Shown one piece after another: positions 38,401-51,438 of a stretch of DNA of 64,000 nucleotides. A program made the translations under genes and the position numbers. The stretch is taken from contig OY987228.1 of the NCBI GenBank assembly GCA_963920705.1, forward strand, positions 930,001-994,000, in the 5' to 3' direction. Numbering within the stretch: position 1 is the first letter of the stretch; the number at the start of each line of letters is the position of its first letter. A model generated the notes under the pieces. The model was not told the DNA's origin. It did not search any database and was given only the letters and a program-made list of their open reading frames with translations. Source of the stretch: Odiellus spinosus (lineage: Eukaryota > Arthropoda > Arachnida > Opiliones > Phalangiidae).

Positions 38401-41400
38401 ACTCATGTTTTTCAAATCATGTTTTTCAAATCATGTTTTTCAACTCAAGTTTGTCAACTTATGTTTTTCAAATCATGTTTATCAAATCATGTTTTTCAAC
38501 TCATGTTTTTCAAATCATGTTTTTCAACTCATGTTTTTCAACTCATGTTTTTCAAATCATGTTTTTCAACTCATGTTTTTCAACTCATGTTTTTCAACTC
38601 ATGTTTTTCAAATCATGTTTTTCAAATCTTGTTTTTCAAATCATGTTTTTCAAATAATGTTTTTCAACTCATGTTTTTCAACTCATGTTTTTCAAATCAT
38701 GTTTTTCAACTCATGTTTTTCAACTCATGTTTTTCAAATCATGTTTTTCAACTCATGTTTTTCAACTCATGTTTTTCAACTCATGTTTTTCAAATCATGT
38801 TTTTCAAATCTTGTTTTTCAAATCATGTTTTTCAAATCATGTTTTTCAAATCATGTTTTTCAAATCATGTTTTTCAAATCATGTTTTTCAACTCATGGTT
38901 TTCAACTCATGTTTTTCAACTCATGTTTTTCAAATCATGTTTTTCAAATCATGTTTTTCAAATCATGTTTTTCAAATCATGTTTTTCAAATCATGTTTTT
39001 CAAATCATGTTTTTCAAATCATGTTTTTCAAATCATGTTTTTCAAACCATGTTTTACAAATCATGTTTTTCAACTCATGTTTTTAAACTCATGTTTTTAA
39101 ACTCATGTTTTTAAACTCATGTTTTTCAACTCATATTTTTCAACTCATGTTTTTCAACTCATGTTTTTCAACTCATGTTTTTCAACTCATGTTTTTCAAC
39201 TCATGTTTTTCAACTTATGTTTTTCAACTCATGTTTTTCAACTCATGTTTTTCAAATCATGTTTTTCAACTCATGTTTTTCAAATCATGTTTTTCAAATC
39301 ATGTTTTTCAAATCATGTTTTTCAACTCATGTTTTTCAACTCATGTTTTTCAACTCATGTTTTTCAACTCATGTTTTTCAAATCATGTTTTTCAAATCAT
39401 GTTTTTCAAATCATGTTTTTCAAATCATGTTTTTCAAATCATGTTTTTCAAATCATGTTTTTCAAATCATGTTTTTCAAATCATGTTTTTCAAATCATGT
39501 TTTTCAAATCATGTTTTTCAAATCATGTTTTTCAAATCATGTTTTTCAAATCATGTTTTTCAAATCATGTTTTTCAAATCATGTTTTTCAAATCATGTTT
39601 TTCAAATCATGTTTTTCAAATCATGTTTTTCAAATCATGTTTTTCAACTCATGTTTTTCAACTCATGTTTTTCAACTCATGTTTTTCAACTCATGTTTTT
39701 CAACTCATGTTTTTCAACTCATGTTTTTCAACTCATGTTTTTCAACTCATGTTTTTCAACTCATGTTTTTCAACTCATGTTTTTCAACTCATGTTTTTCA
39801 ACTCATGTTTTTCAACTCATGTTTTTCAAATCATGTTTTTCAAATCATGTTTTTCAACTCATGTTTTTCAACTCAGGTTTTTCAACTCATGTTTTTCAAA
39901 TCATGTTTTTCAAATCATGTTTTTCAACTCATGTTTTTCAACTCATGTTTTTCAAATCATGTTTATCAAATCATGTTTTTCAACTCATGTTTTCAACTCA
40001 TGTTTTTCAACTCATGTTTTTCAACTCATGTTTTTCAACTCATGTTTTTCAAATCATGTTTTTCAAATCATGTTTTTCAAATCATGTTTTTCAAATCATG
40101 TTTTTCAAATCATGTTTTTCAACTCATGTTTTTCAAATCATGTTTTTCAAATCATGTTTTTCAACTTATGTTTTTCAAATCATGTTTTTCAAATCATGTT
40201 TTTCAAATCATGTTTTTCAACTCATGTTTTTCAACTCATGTTTTTCAACTCATGTTTTTCAACTCATGTTTTTCAACTCATGTTTTTCAACTCATGTTTT
40301 CAACTCATGTTTTTCAACTCATGTTTTTCAAATCATGTTTTTCAACTCATGTTTTTCAACTCATGTTTTTCAACTCATGTTTTTCAAATCATGTTTTTCA
40401 ACTCATGTTTTTCAACTCATGTTTTTCAACTCATGTTTTTCAAATCATGTTTTTCAAATCATGTTTTTCAAATCATGTTTTTCAAATCATGTTTTTCAAC
40501 TCATGTTTTTCAAATCATGTTTTTCAAATCATGTTTTTCAAATCATGTTTTTCAAATCATGTTTTTCAAATCATGTTTTTCAAATCATGTTTTTCAAATC
40601 ATGTTTTTCAAATCATGTTTTTCAAACCATGTTTTACAACTCATGTTTTTCAACTCATGTTTTTAAACTCATGTTTTTCAACTCATGTTTTTCAACTCAT
40701 GTTTTTCAACTCATGTTTTTCAACTCATGTTTTTCAACTCATGTTTTTCAACTCATGTTTTTCAACTCATGTTTTTCAACTCATGTTTTCAACTCATGTT
40801 TTTCAACTCATGTTTTTCAAATCATGTTTTTCAACTCATGTTTTTCAAATCATGTTTTTCAAATCATGTTTTTCAAATCATGTTTTTCAACTCATGTTTT
40901 TCAACTTATGTTTTTCAACTCATGTTTTTCAACTCATGTTTTTCAAATCATGTTTTTCAAATCATGTTTTTCAAATCATGTTTTTCAAATCATGTTTTTC
41001 AACTCATGTTTTTCAACTCATGTTTTTCAACTCATGTTTTTCAACTCATGTTTTTCAACTCATGTTTTTCAAATCATGTTTTTCAAATCATGTTTTTCAA
41101 ATCATGTTTTTCAAATCATGTTTTTCAAATCATGTTTTTCAAATCATGTTTTTCAAATCATGTTTTTCAAATCATGTTTTTCAAATCATGTTTTTCAAAT
41201 CATGTTTTTCAAATCATGTTTTTCAAATCATGTTTTTCAAATCATCTTTTTCAAATCATGTTTTTCAAATCATGTTTTTCAACTCATGTTTTTCAACTCA
41301 TGTTTTTCAACTCATGTTTTTCAACTCATGTTTTTCAACTCATGTTTTTCAACTCATGTTTTTCAACTCATGTTTTTCAACTCATGTTTTTCAACTCATG

Positions 41401-42518
41401 TTTTTCAACTCATGTTTTTCAAATCATGTTTTTCAAATCATGTTTTTCAACTCATGTTTTTCAACTCAGGTTTTTCAACTCATGTTTTTCAAATCATGTT
41501 TTTCAAATCATGTTTTTCAACTCATGTTTTTCAACTCATGTTTTTCAAATCATGTTTTTCAAATCATGTTTATCAAATCATGTTTTTCAACTCATGTTTT
41601 CAACTCATGTTTTTCAACTCATGTTTTTCAACTCATGTTTTTCAACTCATGTTTTTCAAATCATGTTTTTCAAATCATGTTTTTCAAATCATGTTTTTCA
41701 AATCATGTTTTTCAAATCATGTTTTTCAACTCATGTTTTTCAAATCATGTTTTTCAAATCATGTTTTTCAACTCATGTTTTTCAAATCATGTTTTTCAAA
41801 TCATGTTTTTCAAATCATGTTTTTCAACTCATGTTTTTCAACTCATGTTTTTCAACTCATGTTTTTCAACTCATGTTTTTCAACTCATGTTTTTCAACTC
41901 ATGTTTTTCAACTCATGTTTTTCAACTCATGTTTTTCAACTCATGTTTTTCAACTCATGTTTTTCAACTCATGTTTTTCAACTCATGTTTTTCAACTCAT
42001 GTTTTTCAACTCATGTTTTTCAAATCATGTTTTTCAAATCATGTTTTTCAACTCATGTTTTCAACTCATGTTTTTCAACTCATGTTTTTCAAATCATGTT
42101 TTTCAACTCATGTTTTTCAAATCATGTTTTTCAAATCATGTTTTTCAAATCATGTTTTTCAACTCATGTTTTTCAACTCATGTTTTTCAAATCATGTTTT
42201 TCAAATCATGTTTTTCAAATCATGTTTTTCAAATCATGTTTTTCAAATCATGTTTTTCAACTCATGTTTTTCAACTCATGTTTTTCAACTCATGTTTTTC
42301 AACTCATGTTTTTCAACTCATGTTTTTCAAATCATGTTTTTCAAATCATGTTTTTCAAATCATGTTTTTCAAATCATGTTTTTCAAATCATGTTTTTCAA
42401 ATCATGTTTTTCAAATCATGTTTTTCAAATCATGTTTTTCAAATCATGTTTTTCAAATCATGTTTTTCAAATCATGTTTTTCAAATCATGTTTTTCAAAT
42501 CATGTTTTTCAAATCATG
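38401..42518. repeat. CAA-family section, distant copy of the left edge
   Basis: The compound variant AAGTTTGTCAACTTATG near 38442 sits 596 bases before the register mark at 39038, the same spacing as 631 to 1227 and 5665 to 6261. The CATA unit follows near 39135, after three TTTTTAAACTC units where the left copies have two. Further marks resemble 1.3-2.4 kb with small offset shifts. This is a copy of the left segment about 37.8 kb away. The rest of the section is mixed CAAA and CAAC with register marks at 40618 and 42519. Confidence 0.72.
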
Positions 42519-45159
42519 TTTTTCAAACCATGTTTTACAAATCATGTTTTTCAACTCATGTTTTTAAACTCATGTTTTTCAACTCATGTTTTTCAACTCA
42601 TGTTTTTCAACTCATGTTTTTCAACTCATGTTTTTCAACTCATGTTTTCAACTCATGTTTTTCAACCCATGTTTTTCAAATCATGTTTTTCAACTCATGT
42701 TTTTCAAATCATGTTTTTCAAATCATGTTTTTCAAATCATGTTTTTCAACTCATGTTTTTCAACTTATGTTTTTCAACTCATGTTTTTCGACTCATGTTT
42801 TTCAAATCATGTTTTTCAAATCATGTTTTTCAACTCATGTTTTTCAACTCATGTTTTTCAACTCATGTTTTTCAACTCATGTTTTTCAACTCATGTTTTT
42901 CAAATCATGTTTTTCAAATCATGTTTTTCAACTCATGTTTTTCAACTCAGGTTTTTCAACTCATGTTTTTCAAATCATGTTTTTCAAATCATGTTTTTCA
43001 ACTCATGTTTTTCAACTCATGTTTTTCAAATCATGTTTATCAAATCATGTTTTTCAACTCATGTTTTCAACTCATGTTTTTCAACTCATGTTTTTCAACT
43101 CATGTTTTTCAACTCATGTTTTTCAAATCATGTTTTTCAAATCATGTTTTTCAAATCATGTTTTTCAAATCATGTGTTTCAAATCATGTTTTTCAACTCA
43201 TGTTTTTCAAATCATGTTTTTCAAATCATGTTTTTCAACTCATGTTTTTCAAATCATGTTTTTCAAATCATGTTTTTCAAATCATGTTTTTCAACTCATG
43301 TTTTTCAACTCATGTTTTTCAACTCATGTTTTTCAACTCCTGTTTTTCAACTCATGTTTTTCAACTCATGTTTTTCAACTCATGTTTTTCAACTCATGTT
43401 TTTCAACTCATGTTTTTCAACTCATGTTTTTCAACTCATGTTTTTCAACTCATGTTTTTCAACTCATGTTTTTCAAATCATGTTTTTCAAATCATGTTTT
43501 TCAACTCATGTTTTCAACTCAGGTTTTTCAACTCATGTTTTTCAAATCATGTTTTTCAACTCATGTTTTTCAAATCATGTTTTTCAAATCATGTTTTTCA
43601 AATCATGTTTTTCAACTCATGTTTTTCAACTCATGTTTTTCAAATCATGTTTTTCAAATCATGTTTTTCAAATCATGTTTTTCAAATCATGTTTTTCAAA
43701 TCATGTTTTTCAACTCATGTTTTTCAACTCATGTTTTTCAACTCATGTTTTTCAACTCATGTTTTTCAAATCATGTTTTTCAAATCATGTTTTTCAAATC
43801 ATGTTTTTCAAATCATGTTTTTCAAATCATGTTTTTCAAATCATGTTTCTCAAATCATGTTTTTCAAATCATGTTTTTCAAATCATGTTTTTCAAATCAT
43901 GTTTTTCAAATCATGTTTTTCAAATCATGTTTTTCAAATCATGTTTTTCAAATCATGTTTTTCAAATCATGTTTTTCAAATCATGTTTTTCAAATCATGT
44001 TTTTCAACTCATGTTTTTCAACTCATGTTTTTCAACTCATGTTTTTCAACTCATGTTTTTCAACTCATGTTTTTCAACTCATGTTTTTCAACTCATGTTT
44101 TTCAACTCATGTTTTTCAACTCATGTTTTTCAACTCATGTTTTTCAACTCATGTTTTTCAAATCATGTTTTTCAAATCATGTTTTTCAACTCATGTTTTT
44201 CAACTCAGGTTTTTCAACTCATGTTTTTCAAATCATGTTTTTCAAATCATGTTTTTCAACTCATGTTTTTCAACTCATGTTTTTCAAATCATGTTTATCA
44301 AATCATGTTTTTCAACTCATGTTTTCAACTCATGTTTTTCAACTCATGTTTTTCAACTCATGTTTTTCAACTCATGTTTTTCAAATCATGTTTTTCAAAT
44401 CATGTTTTTCAAATCATGTTTTTCAAATCATGTGTTTCAAATCATGTTTTTCAACTCATGTTTTTCAAATCATGTTTTTCAAATCATGTTTTTCAACTCA
44501 TGTTTTTCAAATCATGTTTTTCAAATCATGTTTTTCAAATCATGTTTTTCAACTCATGTTTTTCAACTCATGTTTTTCAACTCATGTTTTTCAACTCATG
44601 TTTTTCAACTCATGTTTTTCAACTCATGTTTTTCAACTCATGTTTTTCAACTCATGTTTTTCAACTCATGTTTTTCAACTCATGTTTTTCAACTCATGTT
44701 TTTCAACTCATGTTTTTCAACTCATGTTTTTCAACTCATGTTTTTCAACTCATGTTTTTCAACTCATGTTTTTCAAATCATGTTTTTCAAATCATGTTTT
44801 TCAACTCATGTTTTTCAACTCAGGTTTTTCAACTCATGTTTTTCAAATCATGTTTTTCAAATCATGTTTTTCAACTCAAGTTTTTCAACTCATGTTTTTC
44901 AAATCATGTTTATCAAATCATGTTTTTCAACTCATGTTTTCAACTCATGTTTTTCAACTCATGTTTTTCAACTCTTGTTTTTCAACTCATGTTTTTCAAA
45001 TCATGTTTTTCAAATCATGTTATTCAAATCATGTTTTTCAAATCATGTTTTTCAAATCATGTTTTTCAAATCATGTTTTTCAACTCATGTTTTTCAACTC
45101 ATGTTTTTCAAATCATGTTTTTCAAATCATGTTTTTCAAATCATGTTTTTAGAATCATG
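42519..45159. repeat. Higher-order repeat G, copy 1
   Basis: It begins at a register mark and ends at the stop-forming TTTTTAGAATC unit. Rare marks are ACCCATG at 42666, a lone CGAC unit at 42789, GTGTTTC near 43175 and 44434, and ACTCCTG at 43339. All but the last unit recur 2907 bases on. The TAGAATC unit recurs at 2893, so the second copy lost one unit. The lone CGAC unit is an early CGA-type unit within the CAA section. Confidence 0.82.
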
Positions 45160-45425
45160 TTTTTCAACTCATGTTTTTCAAATCATGTTTTTCAACTCAT
45201 GTTTTTCAACTCATGTTTTTCAAATCATGTTTTTCAAATCTTGTTTTTCAAATCATGTTTTTCAAATCATGTTTTTCAAATCATGTTTTTCAAATCATGT
45301 TTTTCAAATCATGTTTTTCAAATCATGTTTTTCAAATCATGTTTTTCAAATCATGTTTTTCAAATCATGTTTTTCAAATCATGTTTTTCAAATCATGTTT
45401 TTCAAATCATGTTTTTCAAATCATG

Positions 45426-48052
45426 TTTTTCAAACCATGTTTTACAAATCATGTTTTTAAACTCATGTTTTTAAACTCATGTTTTTCAACTCATGTTTTT
45501 CAACTCATGTTTTTCAACTCATGTTTTTCAACTCATGTTTTTCAACTCATGTTTTCAACTCATGTTTTTCAACCCATGTTTTTCAAATCATGTTTTTCAA
45601 CTCATGTTTTTCAAATCATGTTTTTCAAATCATGTTTTTCAAATCATGTTTTTCAACTCATGTTTTTCAACTTATGTTTTTCAACTCATGTTTTTCGACT
45701 CATGTTTTTCAAATCATGTTTTTCAAATCATGTTTTTCAACTCATGTTTTTCAACTCATGTTTTTCAACTCATGTTTTTCAACTCATGTTTTTCAACTCA
45801 TGTTTTTCAAATCATGTTTTTCAAATCATGTTTTTCAACTCATGTTTTTCAACTCAGGTTTTTCAACTCATGTTTTTCAAATCATGTTTTTCAAATCATG
45901 TTTTTCAACTCATGTTTTTCAACTCATGTTTTTCAAATCATGTTTATCAAATCATGTTTTTCAACTCATGTTTTCAACTCATGTTTTTCAACTCATGTTT
46001 TTCAACTCATGTTTTTCAACTCATGTTTTTCAAATCATGTTTTTCAAATCATGTTTTTCAAATCATGTTTTTCAAATCATGTGTTTCAAATCATGTTTTT
46101 CAACTCATGTTTTTCAAATCATGTTTTTCAAATCATGTTTTTCAACTCATGTTTTTCAAATCATGTTTTTCAAATCATGTTTTTCAAATCATGTTTTTCA
46201 ACTCATGTTTTTCAACTCATGTTTTTCAACTCATGTTTTTCAACTCCTGTTTTTCAACTCATGTTTTTCAACTCATGTTTTTCAACTCATGTTTTTCAAC
46301 TCATGTTTTTCAACTCATGTTTTTCAACTCATGTTTTTCAACTCATGTTTTTCAACTCATGTTTTTCAACTCATGTTTTTCAAATCATGTTTTTCAAATC
46401 ATGTTTTTCAACTCATGTTTTCAACTCAGGTTTTTCAACTCATGTTTTTCAAATCATGTTTTTCAACTCATGTTTTTCAAATCATGTTTTTCAAATCATG
46501 TTTTTCAAATCATGTTTTTCAACTCATGTTTTTCAACTCATGTTTTTCAAATCATGTTTTTCAAATCATGTTTTTCAAATCATGTTTTTCAAATCATGTT
46601 TTTCAAATCATGTTTTTCAACTCATGTTTTTCAACTCATGTTTTTCAACTCATGTTTTTCAACTCATGTTTTTCAAATCATGTTTTTCAAATCATGTTTT
46701 TCAAATCATGTTTTTCAAATCATGTTTTTCAAATCATGTTTTTCAAATCATGTTTTTCAAATCATGTTTTTCAAATCATGTTTTTCAAATCATGTTTTTC
46801 AAATCATGTTTTTCAAATCATGTTTTTCAAATCATGTTTTTCAAATCATGTTTTTCAAATCATGTTTTTCAAATCATGTTTTTCAAATCATGTTTTTCAA
46901 CTCATGTTTTTCAACTCATGTTTTTCAACTCATGTTTTTCAACTCATGTTTTTCAACTCATGTTTTTCAACTCATGTTTTTCAACTCATGTTTTTCAACT
47001 CATGTTTTTCAACTCATGTTTTTCAACTCATGTTTTTCAACTCATGTTTTTCAAATCATGTTTTTCAAATCATGTTTTTCAACTCATGTTTTTCAACTCA
47101 GGTTTTTCAACTCATGTTTTTCAAATCATGTTTTTCAAATCATGTTTTTCAACTCATGTTTTTCAACTCATGTTTTTCAAATCATGTTTATCAAATCATG
47201 TTTTTCAACTCATGTTTTCAACTCATGTTTTTCAACTCATGTTTTTCAACTCATGTTTTTCAACTCATGTTTTTCAAATCATGTTTTTCAAATCATGTTT
47301 TTCAAATCATGTTTTTCAAATCATGTGTTTCAAATCATGTTTTTCAACTCATGTTTTTCAAATCATGTTTTTCAAATCATGTTTTTCAACTCATGTTTTT
47401 CAAATCATGTTTTTCAAATCATGTTTTTCAAATCATGTTTTTCAACTCATGTTTTTCAACTCATGTTTTTCAACTCATGTTTTTCAACTCATGTTTTTCA
47501 ACTCATGTTTTTCAACTCATGTTTTTCAACTCATGTTTTTCAACTCATGTTTTTCAACTCATGTTTTTCAACTCATGTTTTTCAACTCATGTTTTTCAAC
47601 TCATGTTTTTCAACTCATGTTTTTCAACTCATGTTTTTCAACTCATGTTTTTCAACTCATGTTTTTCAAATCATGTTTTTCAAATCATGTTTTTCAACTC
47701 ATGTTTTTCAACTCAGGTTTTTCAACTCATGTTTTTCAAATCATGTTTTTCAAATCATGTTTTTCAACTCAAGTTTTTCAACTCATGTTTTTCAAATCAT
47801 GTTTATCAAATCATGTTTTTCAACTCATGTTTTCAACTCATGTTTTTCAACTCATGTTTTTCAACTCTTGTTTTTCAACTCATGTTTTTCAAATCATGTT
47901 TTTCAAATCATGTTTTTCAAATCATGTTTTTCAAATCATGTTTTTCAAATCATGTTTTTCAAATCATGTTTTTCAACTCATGTTTTTCAACTCATGTTTT
48001 TCAAATCATGTTTTTCAAATCATGTTTTTCAAATCATGTTTTTAGAATCATG
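45426..48052. repeat. Higher-order repeat G, copy 2
   Basis: Tandem partner of 42519-45159. ACCCATG is at 45573, the lone CGAC unit at 45696, GTGTTTC near 46083 and 47328, ACTCCTG at 46246 and TAGAATC at 48039-48052. The stretch 45160-45425 between the copies is a CAAA-rich run with one CTTG unit and no unique sequence. Confidence 0.82.
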
Positions 48053-48660
48053 TTTTTCAACTCATGTTTTTCAAATCATGTTTTTCAACTCATGTTTTTC
48101 AACTCATGTTTTTCAAATCATGTTTTTCAAATCTTGTTTTTCAAATCATGTTTTTCAAATCATGTTTTTCAAATCATGTTTTTCAAATCATGTTTTTCAA
48201 ATCATGTTTTTCAAATCATGTTTTTCAAATCATGTTTTTCAAATCAGGTTTTTCAAATCATGTTTTTCAAATCATGTTTTTCAAATCATGTTTTACAAAT
48301 CATGTTTTACAAATCATGTTTTTCAAATCATGTTTTTCAAATCATGTTTTTCAAATCATGTTTTTCAAACCATGTTTTTCAAACCATGTTTTACAAATCA
48401 TGTTTTTCAACTCATGTTTTTCAACTCATGTTTTTCAACTCATGTTTTTCAACTCATGTTTTTCAACTCATGTTTTTCAACTCATGTTTTTCAACTCATG
48501 TTTTTCAACTCATGTTTTTCAACTCATGTTTTTCAACTCATGTTTTTCAACTCATGTTTTTCAAATCATGTTTTTCAACTCATGTTTTTCAAATCATGTT
48601 TTTCAAATCATGTTTTTCAACTCATGTTTTTCAACTCATGTTTTTCAACTCATGCTTTTC
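47101..48660. repeat. Higher-order repeat H, copy 1
   Basis: Collinear with 51439-52998 at offset 4338 (14 x 310 minus 2). Marks: CTCAGG at 47101, GTGTTTC near 47328, TAGAATC at 48039, CAGG near 48247, two TTTTAC units near 48295 and 48309, doubled CAAACC at 48361 and CATGCTTTTC at 48651. Beyond it the match continues with gained units to the TTTATTAAATC unit near 49232. To the left, the long CAAA run is three units longer in the partner. Confidence 0.82.
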
Positions 48661-49480
48661 AACTCATGTTTTTCAACTCATGTTTTTCAACTCATGTTTT
48701 TCAACTCATGTTTTTCAAATCATGTTTTTCAAATCATGTTTTTCAAATCATGTTTTTCAAATCATGTTTTTCAAATCATGTTTTTCAAATCATGTTTTTC
48801 AAATCATGTTTTTCAAATCATGTTTTTCAAATCATGTTTTTCAAATCATGTTTTTCAAATCATGTTTTTCAAATCATGTTTTTCAAATCATGTTTTTCAA
48901 ATCATGTTTTTCAAATCATGTTTTTCAAATCATGTTATTCAACTCATGTTTTTCAACTCATGTTTTTCAACTCATGTTTTTCAACTCATGTTTTTCAACT
49001 CATGTTTTTCAACTCATGTTTTTCAACTCATGTTTTTCAACTCATGTTTTTCAACTCATGTTTTTCAACTCATGTTTTTCAACTCATGTTTTTCAACTCA
49101 TGTTTTTCAACTCATGTTTTTCAAATCATGTTTTTCAAATCATGTTTTTCAACTCATGTTTTTCAAATCATGTTTTTCAACTCATATTTTTCAAATCATG
49201 TTTTTCAAATCATGTTTTTCAAATCATGTTTATTAAATCATGTTTTTCAACTCATGTTTTTCAACTCATGTTTTTCAACTCATGTTTTTCAACTCATGTT
49301 TTTCAACTCATGTTTTTCAACTCATGTTTTTCAACTCATGTTTTTCAACTCATGTTTTTCAAATCATGTTTTTCAACTCATGTTTTTCAACTCATGTTTT
49401 TCAAATCATGTTTTTCAACTCATGTTTTTCAGCTCATGTTTTTCAACTCATGTTTTTCAAATCATGTTTTTCAAATCATG
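48053..49480. repeat. CAA-family stretch leading to the first CGAA island
   Basis: CAAA run, TTTTAC units and CAAACC units, then CAAC, CAAA and CAAC runs. There is one CATGCTTTTC unit near 48651, a TTATTC unit near 48935, CATATTTTTC near 49186, TTTATTAAATC near 49232 and a CAGCTC unit near 49430. The last two units before the island are plain CAAA. No gene or unique sequence is present. Confidence 0.8.
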
Positions 49481-49704
49481 TTTTTCGAATCATGTTTTTC
49501 GAATCATGTTTTTCGAATCATGTTTTTCGAATCATGTTTTTCGAATCATGTTTTTCGAATCATGTTTTTCGAATCATGTTTTTCGAATCATGTTTTTCGA
49601 ATCATGTTTTTCGAATCATGTTTTTCGAATCATGTTTTTCGAATCATGTTTTTCGAATCATGTTTTTCGAATCATGTTTTTCGAATCATGTTTTTCGAAT
49701 CATG
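49481..49704. repeat. First CGAA island, 16 units
   Basis: Sixteen consecutive units read TTTTTCGAATCATG with no other variation, then the sequence returns to CAAA at 49705. The length is exactly 224 bp. Each unit gains one CpG, a TTCGAA palindrome and a GANTC site that CAAA units lack. It is the first block of the CGA family seen from the left and stands 5.9 kb before the main CGA block. Confidence 0.97.
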
Positions 49705-50304
49705 TTTTTCAAATCATGTTTTTCAAATCATGTTTTTCAAATCATGTTTTTCAAATCATGTTTTTCAAATCATGTTTTTCAAATCATGTTTTTCAAATCA
49801 TGTTTTTCAAATCATGTTTTTCAAATCATTTTTTTCAAATCATGTTTTTCAAATCATGTTTTTCAAATCATGTTTTTCAACTCATGTTTTTCAACTCATG
49901 TTTTTCAACTCATGTTTTTCAACTCATGTTTTTCAACTCATGTTTTTCAAATCATGTTTTTCAAATCATGTTTTTCAAATCATGTTTTTCAAATCATGTT
50001 TTTCAAATCATGTTTTTCAACTCATGTTTTTCAAATCATGTTTTTCAACTTATGTTTTTCACCTCATGTTTTTCAACTCATGTTTTTCAACTCATGTTTT
50101 TCAAATCATGTTTTTCAAATCATGTTTTTCAACTCATGTTTTTCAAATCATGTTTTTCAACTTATGTTTTTCAACTCATGTTTTTCAAATCATGTTTTTC
50201 AAATCATGTTTTTCAAATCATGTTTTTCAAATCATGTTTTTCAAATCATGTTTTTCAAATCATGTTTTTCAAATCATGTTTTTCAAATCATGTTTTTCAA
50301 CTCA

Positions 50305-50660
50305 GGTTTTTCAAATCAGGTTTTTCAACTCATGTTTTTCAACTCATGTTTTTCAAATCATGTTTTTCAAATCATGTTTTTCAAATCATGTTTTTTAACT
50401 CATGTTTTTCAAATCATGTTTTTCAACTCATGTTTTTCAAATCATGTTTTTAAACTCATGTTTTTCAACTCATGTTTTTCAACTCATGTTTTTCAACTCA
50501 TGTTTTTCAACTCATGTTTTTCAACTCATGTTTTTCAACTCATGTTTTTCAAATCATGTTTTTCAACTCATGTTTTTCAAATCATGTTTTTCAAATCATG
50601 CTTTTCAAATCATGCTTTTCAAATCATGTTTTTCAAATCATGTTTTTCAAAACATGTTTT
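50305..50660. repeat. Short higher-order repeat I, copy 1
   Basis: CTCAGG followed by ATCAGG at 50305, a TTTTTAAACTC unit before 50472, doubled CATGCTTTTC near 50600 and AAAACATG at about 50648 recur at offset 3624 (14 x 259 minus 2). It also holds a TTTTTTAACTC stop-forming unit near 50394 that the partner lacks. Confidence 0.75.
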
Positions 50661-51438
50661 TCAAATCATGTTTTTCAACTCATGTTTTTCAACTCATGTT
50701 TTTCAACTCATGTTTTTCAACTCATGTTTTTCAACTCATGTTTTTCAACTCATGTTTTTCAACTCATGTTTTTCAACTCAAGTTTTTCAACTCATGTTTT
50801 TCAAATCATGTTTTTCAACTCATGTTTTTCAACTCATGTTTTTCAAATCATGTTTTTCAAATCATGTTTTTCAAATCATGTTTTTCAAATCATGTTTTTC
50901 AAATCATGTTTTTCAACTCATGTTTTTCAACTCATGTTTTTCAACTCATGTTTTTCAACTCATGTTTTTCAAATCATGTTTTTCAAATCATGTTTTTCAA
51001 ATCATGTTTTTCAAATCATGTTTTTCAAATCATGTTTTTCAAATCATGTTTTTCAAATCATGTTTTTCAAATCATGTTTTTCAAATCATGTTTTTCAAAT
51101 CATGTTTTTCAAATCATGTTTTTCAAATCATGTTTTTCAAATCATGTTTTTCAAATCATGTTTTTCAAATCATGTTTTTCAAATCATGTTTTTCAAATCA
51201 TGTTTTTCAAATCATGTTTTTCAACTCATGTTTTTCAACTCATGTTTTTCAACTCATGTTTTTCAACTCATGTTTTTCAACTCATGTTTTTCAACTCATG
51301 TTTTTCAACTCATGTTTTTCAACTCATGTTTTTCAACTCATGTTTTTCAACTCATGTTTTTCAACTCATGTTTTTCAACTCATGTTTTTCAAATCATGTT
51401 TTTCAAATCATGTTTTTCAACTCATGTTTTTCAACTCA

